Assembly (NCBI GenBank): GCA_963555705.1
Contig: OY743184.1
Location: forward strand, 28,970,639-29,034,638
Source: Ligustrum vulgare
Taxonomy: Eukaryota > Streptophyta > Magnoliopsida > Lamiales > Oleaceae
Reading direction: 5' to 3'
DNA: 64,000 nt
Positions within the stretch are counted from its first letter, which is position 1. Each line of letters starts with the position of its first letter. The notes beneath the pieces are model-generated. The model was not told the DNA's origin. It searched no databases and saw only the letters and a program-made list of their open reading frames with translations. Positions 34,487 through 46,983 of the stretch are shown in pieces. Both the position numbers and the translations under genes were made by a program.

Positions 34487-36130
34487 TTTACCAGTCCTAA
34501 AAAGTTTTGTAGTTATATTTTATCTTTAATATAATGTCAAATTTTTGTAATTTTATTCCTATAAATTTCTGGAGCTTAATTCCTTCTTGACTAATTATAT
34601 ATCCTAAAAGCTCTACATTTTCTTTAGTTATTTTCATTTTTGTAGCTGATAGGATAATACCATTTTTTTTTTACAGTATCTATAAAAATATTAAAATACT
34701 TTATATGTTCTTGCTTTTATTCCGAATATATAAGAACAACATCAATATATATATTTTAATAAAATATTAATATTCTTTAAATATATTATTCTTATATATA
34801 AGGAATTCTCCTGGATTATTTTTAAATCCGAATGGTAAAACTTTCATTCATAAAATCTTTGTGGTATAGAAAATGCTGTTAAATGTCTATATTATTCGGT
34901 CAACTTATGGTAAAATCGTGATTTTAAATCAAACTTAGAGAAATACTTCTTCCCCTTAATCTAGTTAAATAATATATGCAACCTAATTCTTTTGTATATT
35001 TATTCAATCTCTTATAATTAATAACCGTTCCAGATTTTCCTCTTTTCTATTCTATATAATTTACTGCTTTAAAAGTTGGACTATTGTTCTTACTATTAGA
35101 TTCTCTTATAACTTTTTTTTACATGAGGTTCAAATACATGTTATTCTATTGGGGGTGTCAGGCGTGATCCATCGGGCTCCACCTGATAGCCACTCCCCAC
35201 TCGCCACATGATCGGTGGGGACCTTTTATGGTAACTCAAAGGGGCATCATAAAAGTTCTATATGTTTAATTGATTTTATATTAATAATCTTATTGTTATA
35301 TTCTAATATATATTCGCTATTGGTTTATTTATATGTCATTTTTTAAAGGATTGTCTCCTGATAAATTTAATAATTCTTCTATTATATTTTTTATTGCTAT
35401 TTGTCAAAATATTCTTCTACTAGATTTATCCTATTTTTATTTGGCATAAATTGTATTTTTTTTAAAAAAAATTCTATATTATTTTGTATATTTTCTAATC
35501 TTTTAGATATATCATTTTTCACTATATCATTCTCTTTAAGTGTACTAATCATATTTATTTGTTTACCAAAGTGGGTGTTAGTTCTATGTTATCTAAAGGT
35601 TTTTCATAAACTCCTAACATGTTTCTTATTTTTCCTAATTTGTCTATTATTTCTTTACTTTGATTTTCTAATGTTGTTATTTGTATTGATAAATTATTAA
35701 CATTTTGTTTTATTTCCAACATTTGAGTCCGTATATTTTTAATAATATCTTAAACTTTTTCTAAATTTTTTGTTTGTTCCTAATTTATGTAATAAAAATA
35801 ATTTTTTTCCAATTTAGTCTTTTATACACTCCTAATCCTCCTTCCTCTAATAGGATAAAAGATATAAATTTCCCATATATTTCAATTATAATAATCCAAA
35901 TGAACATTATTTGTTAAATATTTAGATTTAGAATTATATATTCTAAGTTTTATTTTTGATAATTTTTCTGACATCTGTCTTATAAGTCTACTTGCTATTT
36001 GATCTTGGCTCTAATATCAAGGTGGGTGGTTCGACTAATTTGGACATAATGATTTTTTTAGTAGTATGGTTCCTTCATCTGTCACCTCCGTTTCTTCCAT
36101 CGTTGTCGACATACGAAGCTTACTTAATTG
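34487..36130 (-). pseudogene. Endogenous pararetrovirus (Caulimoviridae-like), upstream part with RT
   Basis: On the minus strand, from about 35110 to 34500, fragments in different frames match caulimovirid reverse transcriptase: an INYKRLN-type block near 35010, the region of the catalytic motif near 34745-34725 (altered from the usual double Asp), and a KITKEN..LGYIIS-type block near 34620-34590. Further right (35720-35400) is a coiled-coil-like Asn/Lys/Ile-rich segment, and a possible ORF start near 36102. Stops, frameshifts and AT drift are abundant. The remainder continues at 21445 leftwards. A GC-rich hairpin stretch at 35155-35225 is out of character with the rest. Confidence 0.62.
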
Positions 36131-36194
36131 GTTTTACGGCATAGAAAATATGGCTTTTGGCAAGGTGGGTTAAGTAAGTGTTGAAGAATGTGAA

Positions 36195-36471
36195 TGTAAC
36201 GACCCGAATCCCACTTAACGGGTTGTCCCGATTGTTAAATGACGGCGTACTGTTCCCACTGTACCAACATGAGTCTTTTCAGCATGCTTTGTTCTCACTC
36301 GCACGCTTCCCGAGAAAACTTCCCAGAAGGTCACCCATCCCAGAATTTCTCCAAGCCAAGCACGCTTAACTTTGGAGTTTCTAACGACGAACTTCTGAAA
36401 AAGAAGGTGCACCTTATTGGTATGAGTAGTACCTATCAATCCTCTTAAGCTTTCTTAGTCGGGGTATTACA
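36195..36471 (-). repeat. Cassandra 3' LTR
   Basis: This is the left copy, adjacent to the purine tract. It is similar to 36621-36897 along its whole length. Confidence 0.9.
36305..36430 (-). ncRNA. 5S rRNA-like domain in Cassandra LTR
   Basis: The plus strand carries the complement of 5S control regions: ACTTCCCAGAAGGTCACCC (C box side) and CCAAGCACGCTTAACTTTGG (A box side). The middle of the molecule diverges from true 5S, so this is not a 5S gene. Pol III transcription is possible but unproven. Confidence 0.85.
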
Positions 36472-36620
36472 ATCACTCCCTGTTAGACTCGCGAAGTCCT
36501 CGTCGCGCTTAACCCATCTGAGGATCTGTTGCCAGGCGTTGGGATTTTAGAGGTGGCTCCCGCCCTATGGCGTAGCACTTAGTTCCCAATTTTCGGTTGG
36601 CGACTGGCTTTGATACCATT

Positions 36621-36897
36621 TGTAACGACTCAGGTCCTACTTAACGGGCTGTCCCGGCCGTTAGATGACGGCGTACTGTCTCCACTGTACCAACATGAGT
36701 TTTTTCAACATGCTTTGTCCTCACTCGCACGCTCCCCGAGAAAACTTCCCAGGAGATCACACATCCCAGAATTTCTCCAAGTCAAGCATGCTTAACTTTG
36801 GAGTTTCTAACGATGGACTTTCGAAAATGAAGGTGCACCTTATTGGTATGAGTAATACCTATCAATCCTCTTAAGCTTTCTTAGTCGGGGTATTACA
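36621..36897 (-). repeat. Cassandra 5' LTR
   Basis: This is the right copy, next to the primer site. Confidence 0.9.
36731..36857 (-). ncRNA. 5S rRNA-like domain, second LTR
   Basis: The layout is the same as in the other LTR but with more changes in the C-box side (AGGAGATCACACATCC), so this copy is further from functional 5S. Confidence 0.8.
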
Positions 36898-39800
36898 GTA
36901 AAGACCTAAAATTGGCAACGGAAATGGCCACATATAAGCACCTCGAAGCCATGGTTGAAACAATTAGGGTTGTAGGTAAAAGAATCAACTTTGAAGGAGA
37001 AATATTGTGGGTAGAAAGAAGAGAGATCGACATCGACAAAGAGGAAAGGGCAAAGAAAAAGGTGGAGGTAGCGTGTATGGGTAGAGTAGGGGTATTTTTA
37101 GGTATGGATCCAGGCTAAAACTCCCTCTATAGCATTGGCCATTGACCCATGAACGTCAACAGTTGCAATAACGAGATTGTTTATATTATTTAATTAAATC
37201 AACCAAAAATCACAATTCACAAATCAAATCAAATATTCATCAAATTTTAATAAATAAACACAATTCAAAAATCAAATATTCACCAAACTCCACACATTTC
37301 ACATTTCAAAATTTTCAAATAAAACTTCAAGACTTAACTACTTAGAATCTGAAATCATGAAAATAACACTTGAAAACGAAAATAAAGTAAAGAGCAGCCA
37401 CATATTACCTCATTATTGAGAATCTGAGAATTAATCCAAGTTTCCAAGTCTCCAATCCAACTGCCAACTGCATTAATCCAAGATTATATTAACTTAGATA
37501 AAGATTCTAGTTAGAAATTACAAAAAAAAAAAAAAAAAACTCATAGTCCACAGACACATAGTGCCGAGTCCGAATGTTTGACGAGTGATGGCATCGGTCG
37601 GTCATCGGTTGTCTAGACTTAATACATTTGAGAAAATCTGAGAGGCGAGCAGTTGCAGCAGTACTTAGAGCCAGAGAGTTGATAGATCGCGGAGAGGTGA
37701 GTGCAGCGTATGGTTTTGGAATTTGGGGGTTTGGAGGTATTTGGTTAGGTAATAACAGGTTATTAGGTGTGGGTTTGCCTAATTTAAATGGGCTTCTGTT
37801 GTTCTGGTTTGCAAAAAAAAAAAGGGTTTTTTGAGTGAGACTCACCTTGGAAACTTTTATTTGATAAATGTCATACACAAGTTTTAAATTTGAAAAATAT
37901 GACGTCGGAATAAGAAAAAGTGTAACACTACCATTCAGCATTAAAAGAGATATTTAAGGAAAATATTAAACAAGATAACAATTTATCAGTTACTTTCTTT
38001 TTCAAACAAACGTATGATTAATCCAAGATAATTGTAGGTTAATTCAAAATTTAAATAACAAATCATAATCTTGATACATATCCATATTACAGTTTTATAA
38101 TATCAGTTAATCATAAATTTTGCCTCGTCCACTGACTAAGTTCATATCCACGTCTTCCATTAATGGTAAAACTCAACTGAATGTGTTGTGTAATTTGTGA
38201 ATGATCGAAAATGACTGAATATCAGAGAATGGTGGCGACAAATTGAAGCACTTTTAAGTCTTGACTGAATCCAGTTTTGCTGAATTTATCACGTTCGATT
38301 TCTGCATGATGGTTAAATTGACCTGATTACTATATCAAAGCAACAGATCTCTCAGCGAAGTTTCATAAACACAGACGCGCATAACATCAAATTTTACGCA
38401 GCCTAAAATAATAAATGAATCTCCATACATGAGGACTGGCGTCTACAACTGGAACATGTACCTGATTTATGCGAGTGCATATGAAATTGCAATTTTTAAC
38501 TATGTCTTGTGTGTAATTGGTGAATGAACAACGTGATGTCAAGGTGACGAAAAGCATTAGTAGCATTCTAAGTGTCCCTGTTCTTGAAATCCATTGTCGT
38601 CTAGAATAATTTTATTTTGAACTTGTGACCCCACATTTCGGTCACTCAGTCGTGTAATTGACATTATGTTTTATTCTATAACTTTTCTGGTTGTTGAAAA
38701 TGAGTAAGACGTAGATTTTGGTTGATGCAAATTATGATTTAATTTTTTGTATCCACGGTTGATTGTTGCTGACATCTAGCTTTATCAGGAATCATAAATG
38801 CTTCAAAGTTCCATAAGGCAGAATATGAAATATGTCCCAAAAAATTGTGTGACAAACTTATCTTGTTAAAACATCTTTCCCTCTAGCCTTGGCCATAAAA
38901 TGTTTGGATTGCAAATATGGAGATGAGATTGTCATGACAGATGAAACATCAGTAGGTTTAACTAAGCTTCATCATTTGCATTATATTTAACTCAATATAT
39001 GAAGTTGTCCTTAATTAATAGCCAACTTCCATTCTTGGAATGGTGACCAGATACTTAATTTTGGCTTAAGTGCTATTTTGGTTACACTGGTGGCAGTACT
39101 TAGGTGATACTTTCGTCAGCAAGAAATCATTATTTTACAGTTGCTATAAGCTGGATAATTAACGTGAGGAATCAGATTTTAAAACAGTATTGCCAACTTA
39201 ACTACTTTCACGTTAAGCTACAAATTGTCACATATATAGCAAAAACTAATAGCTTAATTATTCAAAATCTTGACCTTAATTAGGATCAGGAGTTTTGTTG
39301 AAACCAAAATTCATCATTTCATTGGCATGCATCAGGGTCCATAATATGGAAGAGAACTTCGGTTAGACCTTTTCATAACCTTTCCATTTTTCTTCATGCT
39401 CGCCTTTCCTCTTAAATTGATCTGCAAAACTCACATTAGATGCTATCAGTTTTTTAAGTCCATCTGGGTTACATATTGGTGTTGTTATTAGAACCAAGTT
39501 CTCGAAAACTGTAATAAGCTGGCATTTTCAATATCAGAGGCCCCATAATTAGTTTTTTTTCCAAGAGGGTTCTTACCCAATAGCACCAATCCAATCCAAT
39601 CCAATCCAACCAGCTACACAATACGGTTTCATCAAAAAATGACCATTTCAGATTCTGGGAAATCTAATTAGACAACAACTAATGCTATGCTTTCAACACT
39701 AAACCAAAATTTTTAATTCGCGGCCTAAAACCAACACAAGAAAAGGAAGGACCATTTAAGTTTTTGGGAATTCTGATTGTCGCATGGTAACAACTAATGC

Positions 39801-40700
39801 ATTAGCCTGCAACTCTGGATGACAATATCTAACTTAGGGGAAAAAACATACCCACTGCTAGGAGCGTTGATCAGTTCAGTAACATCGTAACTTGATGATT
39901 TCATCCACATACCTTAAATAAAGAGTGAACCACCTTGTGTTTTAATCTCTATGTTGTCATTTTACAGCCACTGATATCACTTGTCATGTTCCAAACAACA
40001 TATGCTTGCTATTTCTGTCTGCAACCACAACAATAACGATTGTTAGATTGAATCCTTTCCAATTTGAAACTTGAATCAATGGCAGAATCCTTTTCCAATA
40101 TGATTTTATTTCATTTATTAAAATGGATAATGAGCTCAGTCAGCATTAACAACCTTGAGAGAAATTTGGGGCGGTTAAGCGCCGGTCTTGCTTAGATTCC
40201 GTTGATTTTGAACTTTAAGATTTTATATATATTATTTTTTCTGCTGATATTTATCTAAATTTTTTTTCACTTTTGTGGCTGATATCAAATAAAATATTTG
40301 TGGGTGTCAAATTTCAAAATTTGAGCATTTAGGGTTGGTTTTGGCCTAAATTTCACAAAAGGGATAAATAAATAAATAAAAAGAAATTTCAAATCTATCC
40401 ACTGGTGAGGTAGCGCGACCGTGCTAGCTTGTCGAATCTGCGTCATATTTTTCAGTTGCCAATGCCATTATGCCAAACCACAATTGTGGATTTCCAGTGC
40501 GAATCGCCGAAGAGATGGGGGTGTTGCCGGGGAAAATGAAATACAGAAATTGCTGTAGCTTGGGGAAGTTGACAGTAGACGCAAGGATTTGGATGAAGGA
40601 ATCAGCGAAGAGGAGAGACGAAATTGCTAGGGAAATATAAAGTTGGAGGAAGGGGAAAAAAATTAAAATGCCGTGGGAATGACAGTCAAATTAACAGTAA
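36898..40700. other. 3.8 kb with no recognised gene or element
   Basis: ORFs at 36912-37118 and 37507-37941 show no family features and contain poly-A derived runs. A (CCAAT)5 run lies near 39587-39611. Around 40400-40690 the DNA is less AT-rich but has no supported ORF. This may be unique intergenic DNA. Confidence 0.4.
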
Positions 40701-41214
40701 GGCCTTGTTTGAATGCCAATATTTGCTATAGAAAATGGCAAATATTTTCCAACTTTTTATACTTTGTATTGTTTGACAACCAAAATTTCACCTAGTAAAA
40801 AATTTTCTCACGCGCCACTTTTGCCTGGGAAATGAAGAAAACAATTTCGCATTGTTTGGCTAAGAAACCATTTGGTAGGTAAGGTGAAAAGCAATTTGCG
40901 TTACGTTTGATCTATTTTGTTATTGTTAATTGACTTATTTTTATTCAAAAAAATTATATTATTATTCTCAAGTACAAATATATTAAAAAAGTAAAAAAAA
41001 AAATTAAAATAACTAAATTTTACTTTATTTGTCATAGAAAATAATGTCAATCAAACGGCAAAACTTAGAAAATTCCTCACTTTTTCACCGAGAAAATTAA
41101 ACCAATCAAATACTTCCAATTGATATTTTCCACGAAAATAATTTTCACACAAATTTTTTCCTTGAAAAATATTTTCTTTCCACCCATATTCCATCATCAC
41201 AATCAAATGCACCC
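40701..41214. mobile_element. 514-bp Tourist-like MITE
   Basis: The ends GGCCTTGTTTGAATG and CAATCAAATGCACCC are inverted. TAA at 40698-40700 and 41215-41217 is the duplication. AT-rich interior without ORF of note. Confidence 0.75.
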
Positions 41215-44200
41215 TAATACTACCTTGAAATTGCTCTGTTGCCCGATTTGGGAAACATTATGTTGTCCACCCTCACGACGTGGGCAACATAACGTTGCCT
41301 ACATCGAACAATAGAGCGGCCTAGAAATACTACCTTTGGCTCTTTATATATGTGTGTGATTAAAATATGTAGAAATTACAGGGAACCCTGTCATTTAAGT
41401 TTCAAATTCAAAAATAAGAACAAACCTATTTTAATACAAAACTCAGGTCATATAAAAGATTTTAATACGTAATACACAGAATAAAATATATCATTAAATA
41501 TGTGTAAATTAAGTAATTAGCGACTTTTTCGTTTATAACGGTAGGCATAAAATATTCGATTTAAATAAACAGAAATCAAAACTCCTAAATATCTGGCATT
41601 GATCATAATCGACATCCTTCACTAACTTAAACTGAATTTACACGAACTCAGATCTCGCTAATCTGTTCATTGTCATAAACACGTTTACGCCGCACTAATG
41701 TGTAAACCGAAAGAGAGAAATAGCTGTAATGTCGAAGAAGAAGAGCACTTACCGGAAAAGGAAGGGAGTCCACACAAGTGAAATTCAGGCAATTGATACA
41801 ATGGAAACCGGTAGGCGGTGAAAATACGAAACACCATCGGTAAGTTCAAAATTTTACTTCATGGTTCCCCTGTGACCTAAGAATTTATGGATGATTATAG
41901 GTATTATGTATAAACATAAGATTTTAATGTAATTTATATTTTCTGACCTAGAATCATCTTCGAGCGCTAGCGTTGAATGCAGAAGGAAGGGTTTTCTCAT
42001 GATAGGGGGTTTTGGTTAGAATTGGTGTTGTGACCACGATATTTAACTAGTTCATTCATTATGTGACCTGGACATAGAAATTTTCTTGATTTCATGTCTG
42101 TGAAAGAGAAAGAGGTCACAGCATGAGCAAAATTGAGATTTCTTAATTGCAGTTGTCTTGACCTTGTGACCTTGAACAATCAACTTGAACCATCACGTAT
42201 TTGATTTTTTTCTACCTTGTGACCTTGAATCATCACCTTTGTGGTCTAGAACATGTTGAGAAATCATAATGTTTGTTGCGAAATTGGGGAAAATATTACG
42301 TGTGGGCTTTGCACTTTCACATTATGTGATCTAGATGATATTGTCAATCAACAAATGTGCGGGTGAAAATTGTTGGTAATATACATGTGACCTCGTAACT
42401 TCACCTCTGTGACCTAAATACCCTTGTACGATCAGAACCAATGCAGGAGTAGATATATGTTGCTGATAGACTTATATTGTAATGTATTCCATTTTACTTA
42501 ATGGGGTTCACTGTGATCTAAGAATTTATATATGTTTACGGGTATTATGTATAAACTTAAGATTTTTTTGTTACCTACAGATTAATCACGGTTGCTACAT
42601 TCGTTGACTGACATAGACATTTGCCTGATTTTATGTCTGTGAAAGAGAAAGAGGTCACAACATAAGTAAAACTGAGACTTCTTAAACCAGTGACCTTAAA
42701 CCATCAACTTCAACCATCACCTCTTCGATTTTTTGCGAACTTGTGACCTTTAACCATCACCTTTTTGACATAAACGATATCGTAAAATCACATTATTTGT
42801 TGCGAAATATGCAGTGCATTTCAACCATTTGGGGGAAATTTTACATGTGACCTTTACACTTTCACCTTATGTGATCTACGTAATCAGTTCCAATTGAAGA
42901 ATAATTTTTTGTTGTTTGATAGGCTTATACATACACATGTGACTTTTAAATTCTTAATGCAGTGAACAACATGTGCAGGTGATAGTGTTGGTAATGTACA
43001 CGTGACCCTGTAACTTAACCTTTGTGACACAAATAACCTTGTGTAATCACAACCAATGAAGGAATAATTATTTGTTGTTGACAGGCTTATACATATTGAT
43101 GTGAACTTAATCTCATAATGCAGTGCACAAATTATGATTTATCCAAGGCAGAGGGCATGCCCCAGCAACAAAATGGGTACGTATTTGACATTTGATTAAC
43201 CAAGGAAAATTTATTTATTTTATACCTTTTCTTAATGTATACTTATTTGATGTGACTGACATGATTGTGGTATATTCGTCAATGAATATGTGCTCTACCA
43301 ATTACATCGGAATATGAAGTCAATGCCTATGGACTTCGATGTCAAAGCTGCACAATTGGATATTGCTGCTTCCTTGTTCAAGCACTGTCAAATTAGAAAA
43401 AGCACGAATCGCACAACACCTAATTTTGAAAGCATTGTAATAGATGGTGTGTGATTTCATGTGTTCTGATTTCTTGAAAGGCTTTCTAGCTATTTTAATA
43501 TTTTTGTTACAGTAGAAGCCTCATGGTGTTAGTGGTTTTTTGTATAATGTAGATGTAGATAACCAGGTTACATCTTTTTTATGTCTATTGGATGTAAAAC
43601 AATGATTTTATATTTTAATATCAATGTCACTGTTTCCATTGTCTCAATGTAACTTGTACAATTTTTTCCATTTATATTACGTGTTAAGTTACCAACTTCA
43701 AAGTCTAATACATAATTCATTATGCAATTGTTGATCTTAGGATACACATCACTGTCACGTTGTATTTAGTGTTTTCAAGCTTAGGTCACATTTACATATT
43801 ATTAGGTCACATTCATTATGTACACATTCTCAGATTCCATTTCCTCCTCAAATTTGTATACATAGCACTAACATGTTAAGGTCACACATGCAATCTTTTT
43901 TTATCAGATACGATGTCACACTAGTATCATTTTTAATTCTGATTGGGAGTATGTCACTATTCAATTCATAGCTCATGGATATTGCGATCTTGTTATGGTC
44001 AAAACAAAACTTGGTCATTACTGTGTCCACAGGGTTTGAACAGTCGCATCTTTCATCAATCATTAACAAGTCAGACTGTGACCCGAAAAGCACACACACA
44101 TGTACATAGCCCATACCTGCACATTAATTGTAATGGTATTAATGAAGGAATGACTCAGTATTAGAAGATGTGAGGAATTAGTTTTAATCAAACTAATCTA

Positions 44201-44779
44201 AGATAATGTGCAATTTTACCATGACTCATTTTATGTGACCTCACAATTGTGCATTCCATTTTGGGCCCACGGTCTGACATTTATTGTCGGTCATTTTGAG
44301 AAGTGGTACCAAATACCACAACATTCGATACATATTCATATCATACAACACACGCAATTCGTGCCATACTGTGAACTAAAATTACTACAACATAAGTGCA
44401 GTGTCTATACTCAGAGACCAAATCAGACAAAACTCTAATGTCCGTGACCTCATTCATCAGAACGGAATACAGAAATCGAATGCTTAACAAATGTAGATGT
44501 TTCCTATTCCCTGGCTTATAAGTACTGTGACCTAATTTTAATTTGTCAACATTGTCAATGACTCATCGCTGAATTTATTTGTGACCTCGTAAACTGTCTC
44601 CTTTTCAGTCACTTCATAAACTGATGCAGGGCATGAATGTAGTTACGTTAATACCGATTAGGAAGAAGTTGTCATCGCTGAAACGTTGTTTAGAGATTGT
44701 GGGTCATTATGGAAAGATCATTTGTAACCGTCGTTGTGTTTTTGGGGATGCATCATTCCTTGATTTTCATTACTATATA
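41215..44779. repeat. Region rich in GTGACC motifs, identity unknown
   Basis: Words such as TTGTGACCTTGAA, AACCATCACCTT and ATGTGACCT recur from 41860 to 44620. A unit of about 540-640 bp is imperfectly duplicated (see 42070-43110). A short frame at 43272-43451 reads YVLYQLHRNMKSMPMDFDVK, then AAQLDIAASLFKHC; this vaguely recalls the last helices of Ulp1-type proteases carried by some DNA transposons, but I am not confident. No transposon ends were found. Confidence 0.4.
42070..43110. repeat. Imperfect tandem duplication, unit about 540 bp
   Basis: TCATGTCTGTGAAAGAGAAA (near 42090) recurs as TTATGTCTGTGAAAGAGAAA (near 42633). It is followed in both by GAGGTCACA, GTGACCTT..ACCATCA, TTATGTGATCTA and a GTTGGTAAT..ACA.GTGACC block. 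A leading part (41855 and 42490) is also repeated. Confidence 0.75.
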
Positions 44780-45451
44780 TGATGAGATTCGAAGTGGGGA
44801 AGAAACGCCGGAAAGTTCCGAACTCAGGTTGTGGTTGGACGGATGAATCATGACCCGATATTCACGACGCGATGACTCGACTATGCGGAATAAAGAACCA
44901 CGACTTTCGAAACGCCACAAGGAATTGCCCAATCTCCTTGATAAGTTTCTGGTTTTGAAAGCCACAAATATTCTAGAAAATATTTGATAAGTTCGATATT
45001 TGAACGCCAGAAGAAATATTCTTGATAAGTTTGAAAAACATAGGAATCCACCTATAACTTTTATTGAATCCTCAATAAAAATTGTTTATATCAAAATCAA
45101 ATCTAATTAGGGAATAGATAAAATCTCTCATAATGGAGTCCTAATTTAATTGGAAACAATAATAAAGATAAAGTAAATATAATCCTATAATTATGGAAAT
45201 ATAGTAAATTTCCGTCTGCATCATTGATTTTCCAATTTGAAGTCCCAAACAATGGAATTTGGCCCTAAAATCAAAGGGCTCAAGGGCTTTAGCCCATGAG
45301 TCTTGCTCAGTGACCTGTTTCTACTCGAAAAATATATATTATACATCCAATTCCGACATGGTTGACTGGACAACACTTTTATTTGGCTTGAGTATTTAAC
45401 TTTCTGTCAAGCCTGCTATGACTCCGATTGTCGCGGATCTGGAACACATCA
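44780..45451 (-). repeat. 3' LTR of the protease-only element
   Basis: 672 bp, TGATG...CATCA termini, followed on the right by the purine tract. Confidence 0.93.
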
Positions 45452-45465
45452 TACCCTCCTTCTTT
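45452..45465 (-). promoter_or_regulatory. Polypurine tract
   Basis: Minus strand AAAGAAGGAGGGTA directly before the LTR start TGATG. Confidence 0.85.
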
Positions 45466-46560
45466 AGGATGATTCGCCCCGAATCATAGCTTTGTTCCTG
45501 TTGTCTCACTTCACCTCCTGGATCAAACGGAAAATTATTGCTTCCATGCCAGAGGGATGACCAATAGTATCCTGTAACTTGGGTTACATGAATGGATTGA
45601 AGTAGAAACTCCTGTGGGCATTGGTGGTGTTGCCCAAATTTCCAAGCACATTTGACCTGGAAGAAAAAATTAAATAAAGCGGGGAGGAAAATGTTAGGTT
45701 CATGAGGTACAATGTATGGATCCTTGGATTCATGAATTATCACCGTCAATTCCACATTTTGAACCATGAGGTTCTTCTCTTCACCTCGTTCTCCTTTTGC
45801 AACTTCTTGCTCGCCCCCCTCTATCTCTTTTCTCTCAAGTTCGGTTACTTCCTCTAACTCAAGATTTTCTAGCTCATCCACCTCTTCAAATTTTTTTCTT
45901 TCAAATTCAACCACATCTTCTACCTCCACTTTCACAATATCTTGTTTAACCACCACTTCTAATTCTTCATTCTCATCTTCAACAATTGCATTCTCAATCA
46001 CTTTCTCGCTACCCAACTCTTTTTCCTCATCAAATTTTGGAATTTGTTTATTTGTTTTTAATTTCAACTCTCTCTCCGTCTTATCAATATCCTTATCCCT
46101 ATGATGCCTCCTATTATACCACTTTTCACTCTCCCTCCTTACCCTCCGTGAATCTTCTAGTGCTTCTTCTAATGTCAACCCATTTAGTGCGCATGTTTTC
46201 CCTTTCTTAAGGAATTTGTATATGTGCATACTCTTATCATAAACAGCCTCCCTCCTACGGGTCCAAGGTTTTCCCAATAAAATATGATAAGATTTCAATG
46301 GCACTACATCACACCATACATCATCACTATACATTCCCTGGGTGATAGGCACTAGAACTTGTTTGGTTACTTTGAAATTCCCAAACTCCCTCATCTACAT
46401 CATCCTATAAGATTTATATTGTGGTTCTAGGGGCAATCCTAATTTACCACGGTGCTACTAACGAAATTAGTAAAGCACTTTCCATCAATCGCCAAGCTGC
46501 ACCCCTTATGATTTACATAACATCTAGTTTGGAATAAAGAACTCGGATCATAATCCATTT
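45452..46560 (-). pseudogene. Gypsy aspartic protease-derived ORF with acidic tail
   Basis: The open frame runs from Met at 46394 and its stop lies at 45396 inside the LTR. Upstream in other frames (46560-46395) is the protease active-site block CSLAIDGKCFTNFVSS, with AsplGly in place of the usual D-T/S-G. The ORF itself starts REFGNFKVTKQVLVPI and contains DDVWCDVVPLKSYHILLGKPW, the usual end of chromovirus-type protease. It then carries a Glu/Lys-rich segment of about 120 residues and a tail ending in SYDSGRIILKKEGMM, where the final codons are the purine tract. There is no gag capsid, RT or integrase. A frame break separates the active-site block from the main ORF, so it is probably non-functional. 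Confidence 0.8.
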
Positions 46561-46962
46561 CTTATATGGCGTTAAAAAAAAAATTCAAGAATGAAGATGA
46601 TTCACACATCAAATAGCAAGAACGACTTTTATTGACTTGGAAGGGAATGAATATCAAGAATTTTAAAGAAACTCAAGAAAGTGGTTCTTGAATTTTGGAA
46701 TGACTTTTTTTTTTTTTTTTGAATTTTAGGATGAATTTTCGGAATAAATAAAATAATAATTTTTTTTTATAAATCCGAAAATCCGACAACGAACACGACA
46801 AAACAAACGGAACTTAATTCGGATAAGAATTAAGCAAAAAAAACACTTTTAAAAATTTTTTGGAACAATTTTCTGGATTAGAGACTCAACAATAAGATAT
46901 GGATAATTCTTATGACAAACATAAGAATTAAACTGGGTAGAATAAAAAAAAACCTGAATTCA

Positions 46963-46981
46963 GAGTCCGGCTCTGATACCA
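46963..46981 (-). promoter_or_regulatory. Primer binding site, tRNA-iMet type
   Basis: Minus strand TGGTATCAGAGCCGGACTC lies two bases from the LTR. It matches the common plant initiator-Met tRNA primer complement over its first 13 bases. Confidence 0.92.
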
Positions 46982-46983
46982 AA

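Larger units (their letters stand above)
36195..36897 (-). mobile_element. Cassandra-type TRIM retrotransposon
   Basis: Two 277-bp LTRs (36195-36471 and 36621-36897) start TGTAACGAC and end GGGGTATTACA. The 149-bp internal region has a tRNA-iMet-type primer site next to the right LTR (TGGTATCAAAGCC on the minus strand, 36606-36618) and a purine tract next to the left LTR. No coding capacity. GTGAA (36190-36194) and GTAAA (36898-36902) are a 5-bp duplication with one change. Each LTR carries a 5S rRNA-like domain, the defining trait of Cassandra. Confidence 0.9.

Noticed and set aside
36003..36025. tRNA-Met-like primer site of the pararetrovirus
   Set aside because: The minus strand TTGATATTAGAGCC only loosely matches the usual TGGTATCAGAGCC and lies within a possible ORF.
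36305..36857. Two 5S rRNA genes
   Set aside because: They sit in matching LTRs with a primer site and target duplication, and their middle diverges from 5S, as in Cassandra elements.
37507..37941. 144-codon minus-strand ORF
   Set aside because: It includes a poly-T derived Phe run and shows no recognisable domain or splice context.
39587..39611. CCAAT-box cluster as a promoter
   Set aside because: Five perfect CCAAT units in tandem are better read as simple repeat; no gene follows.
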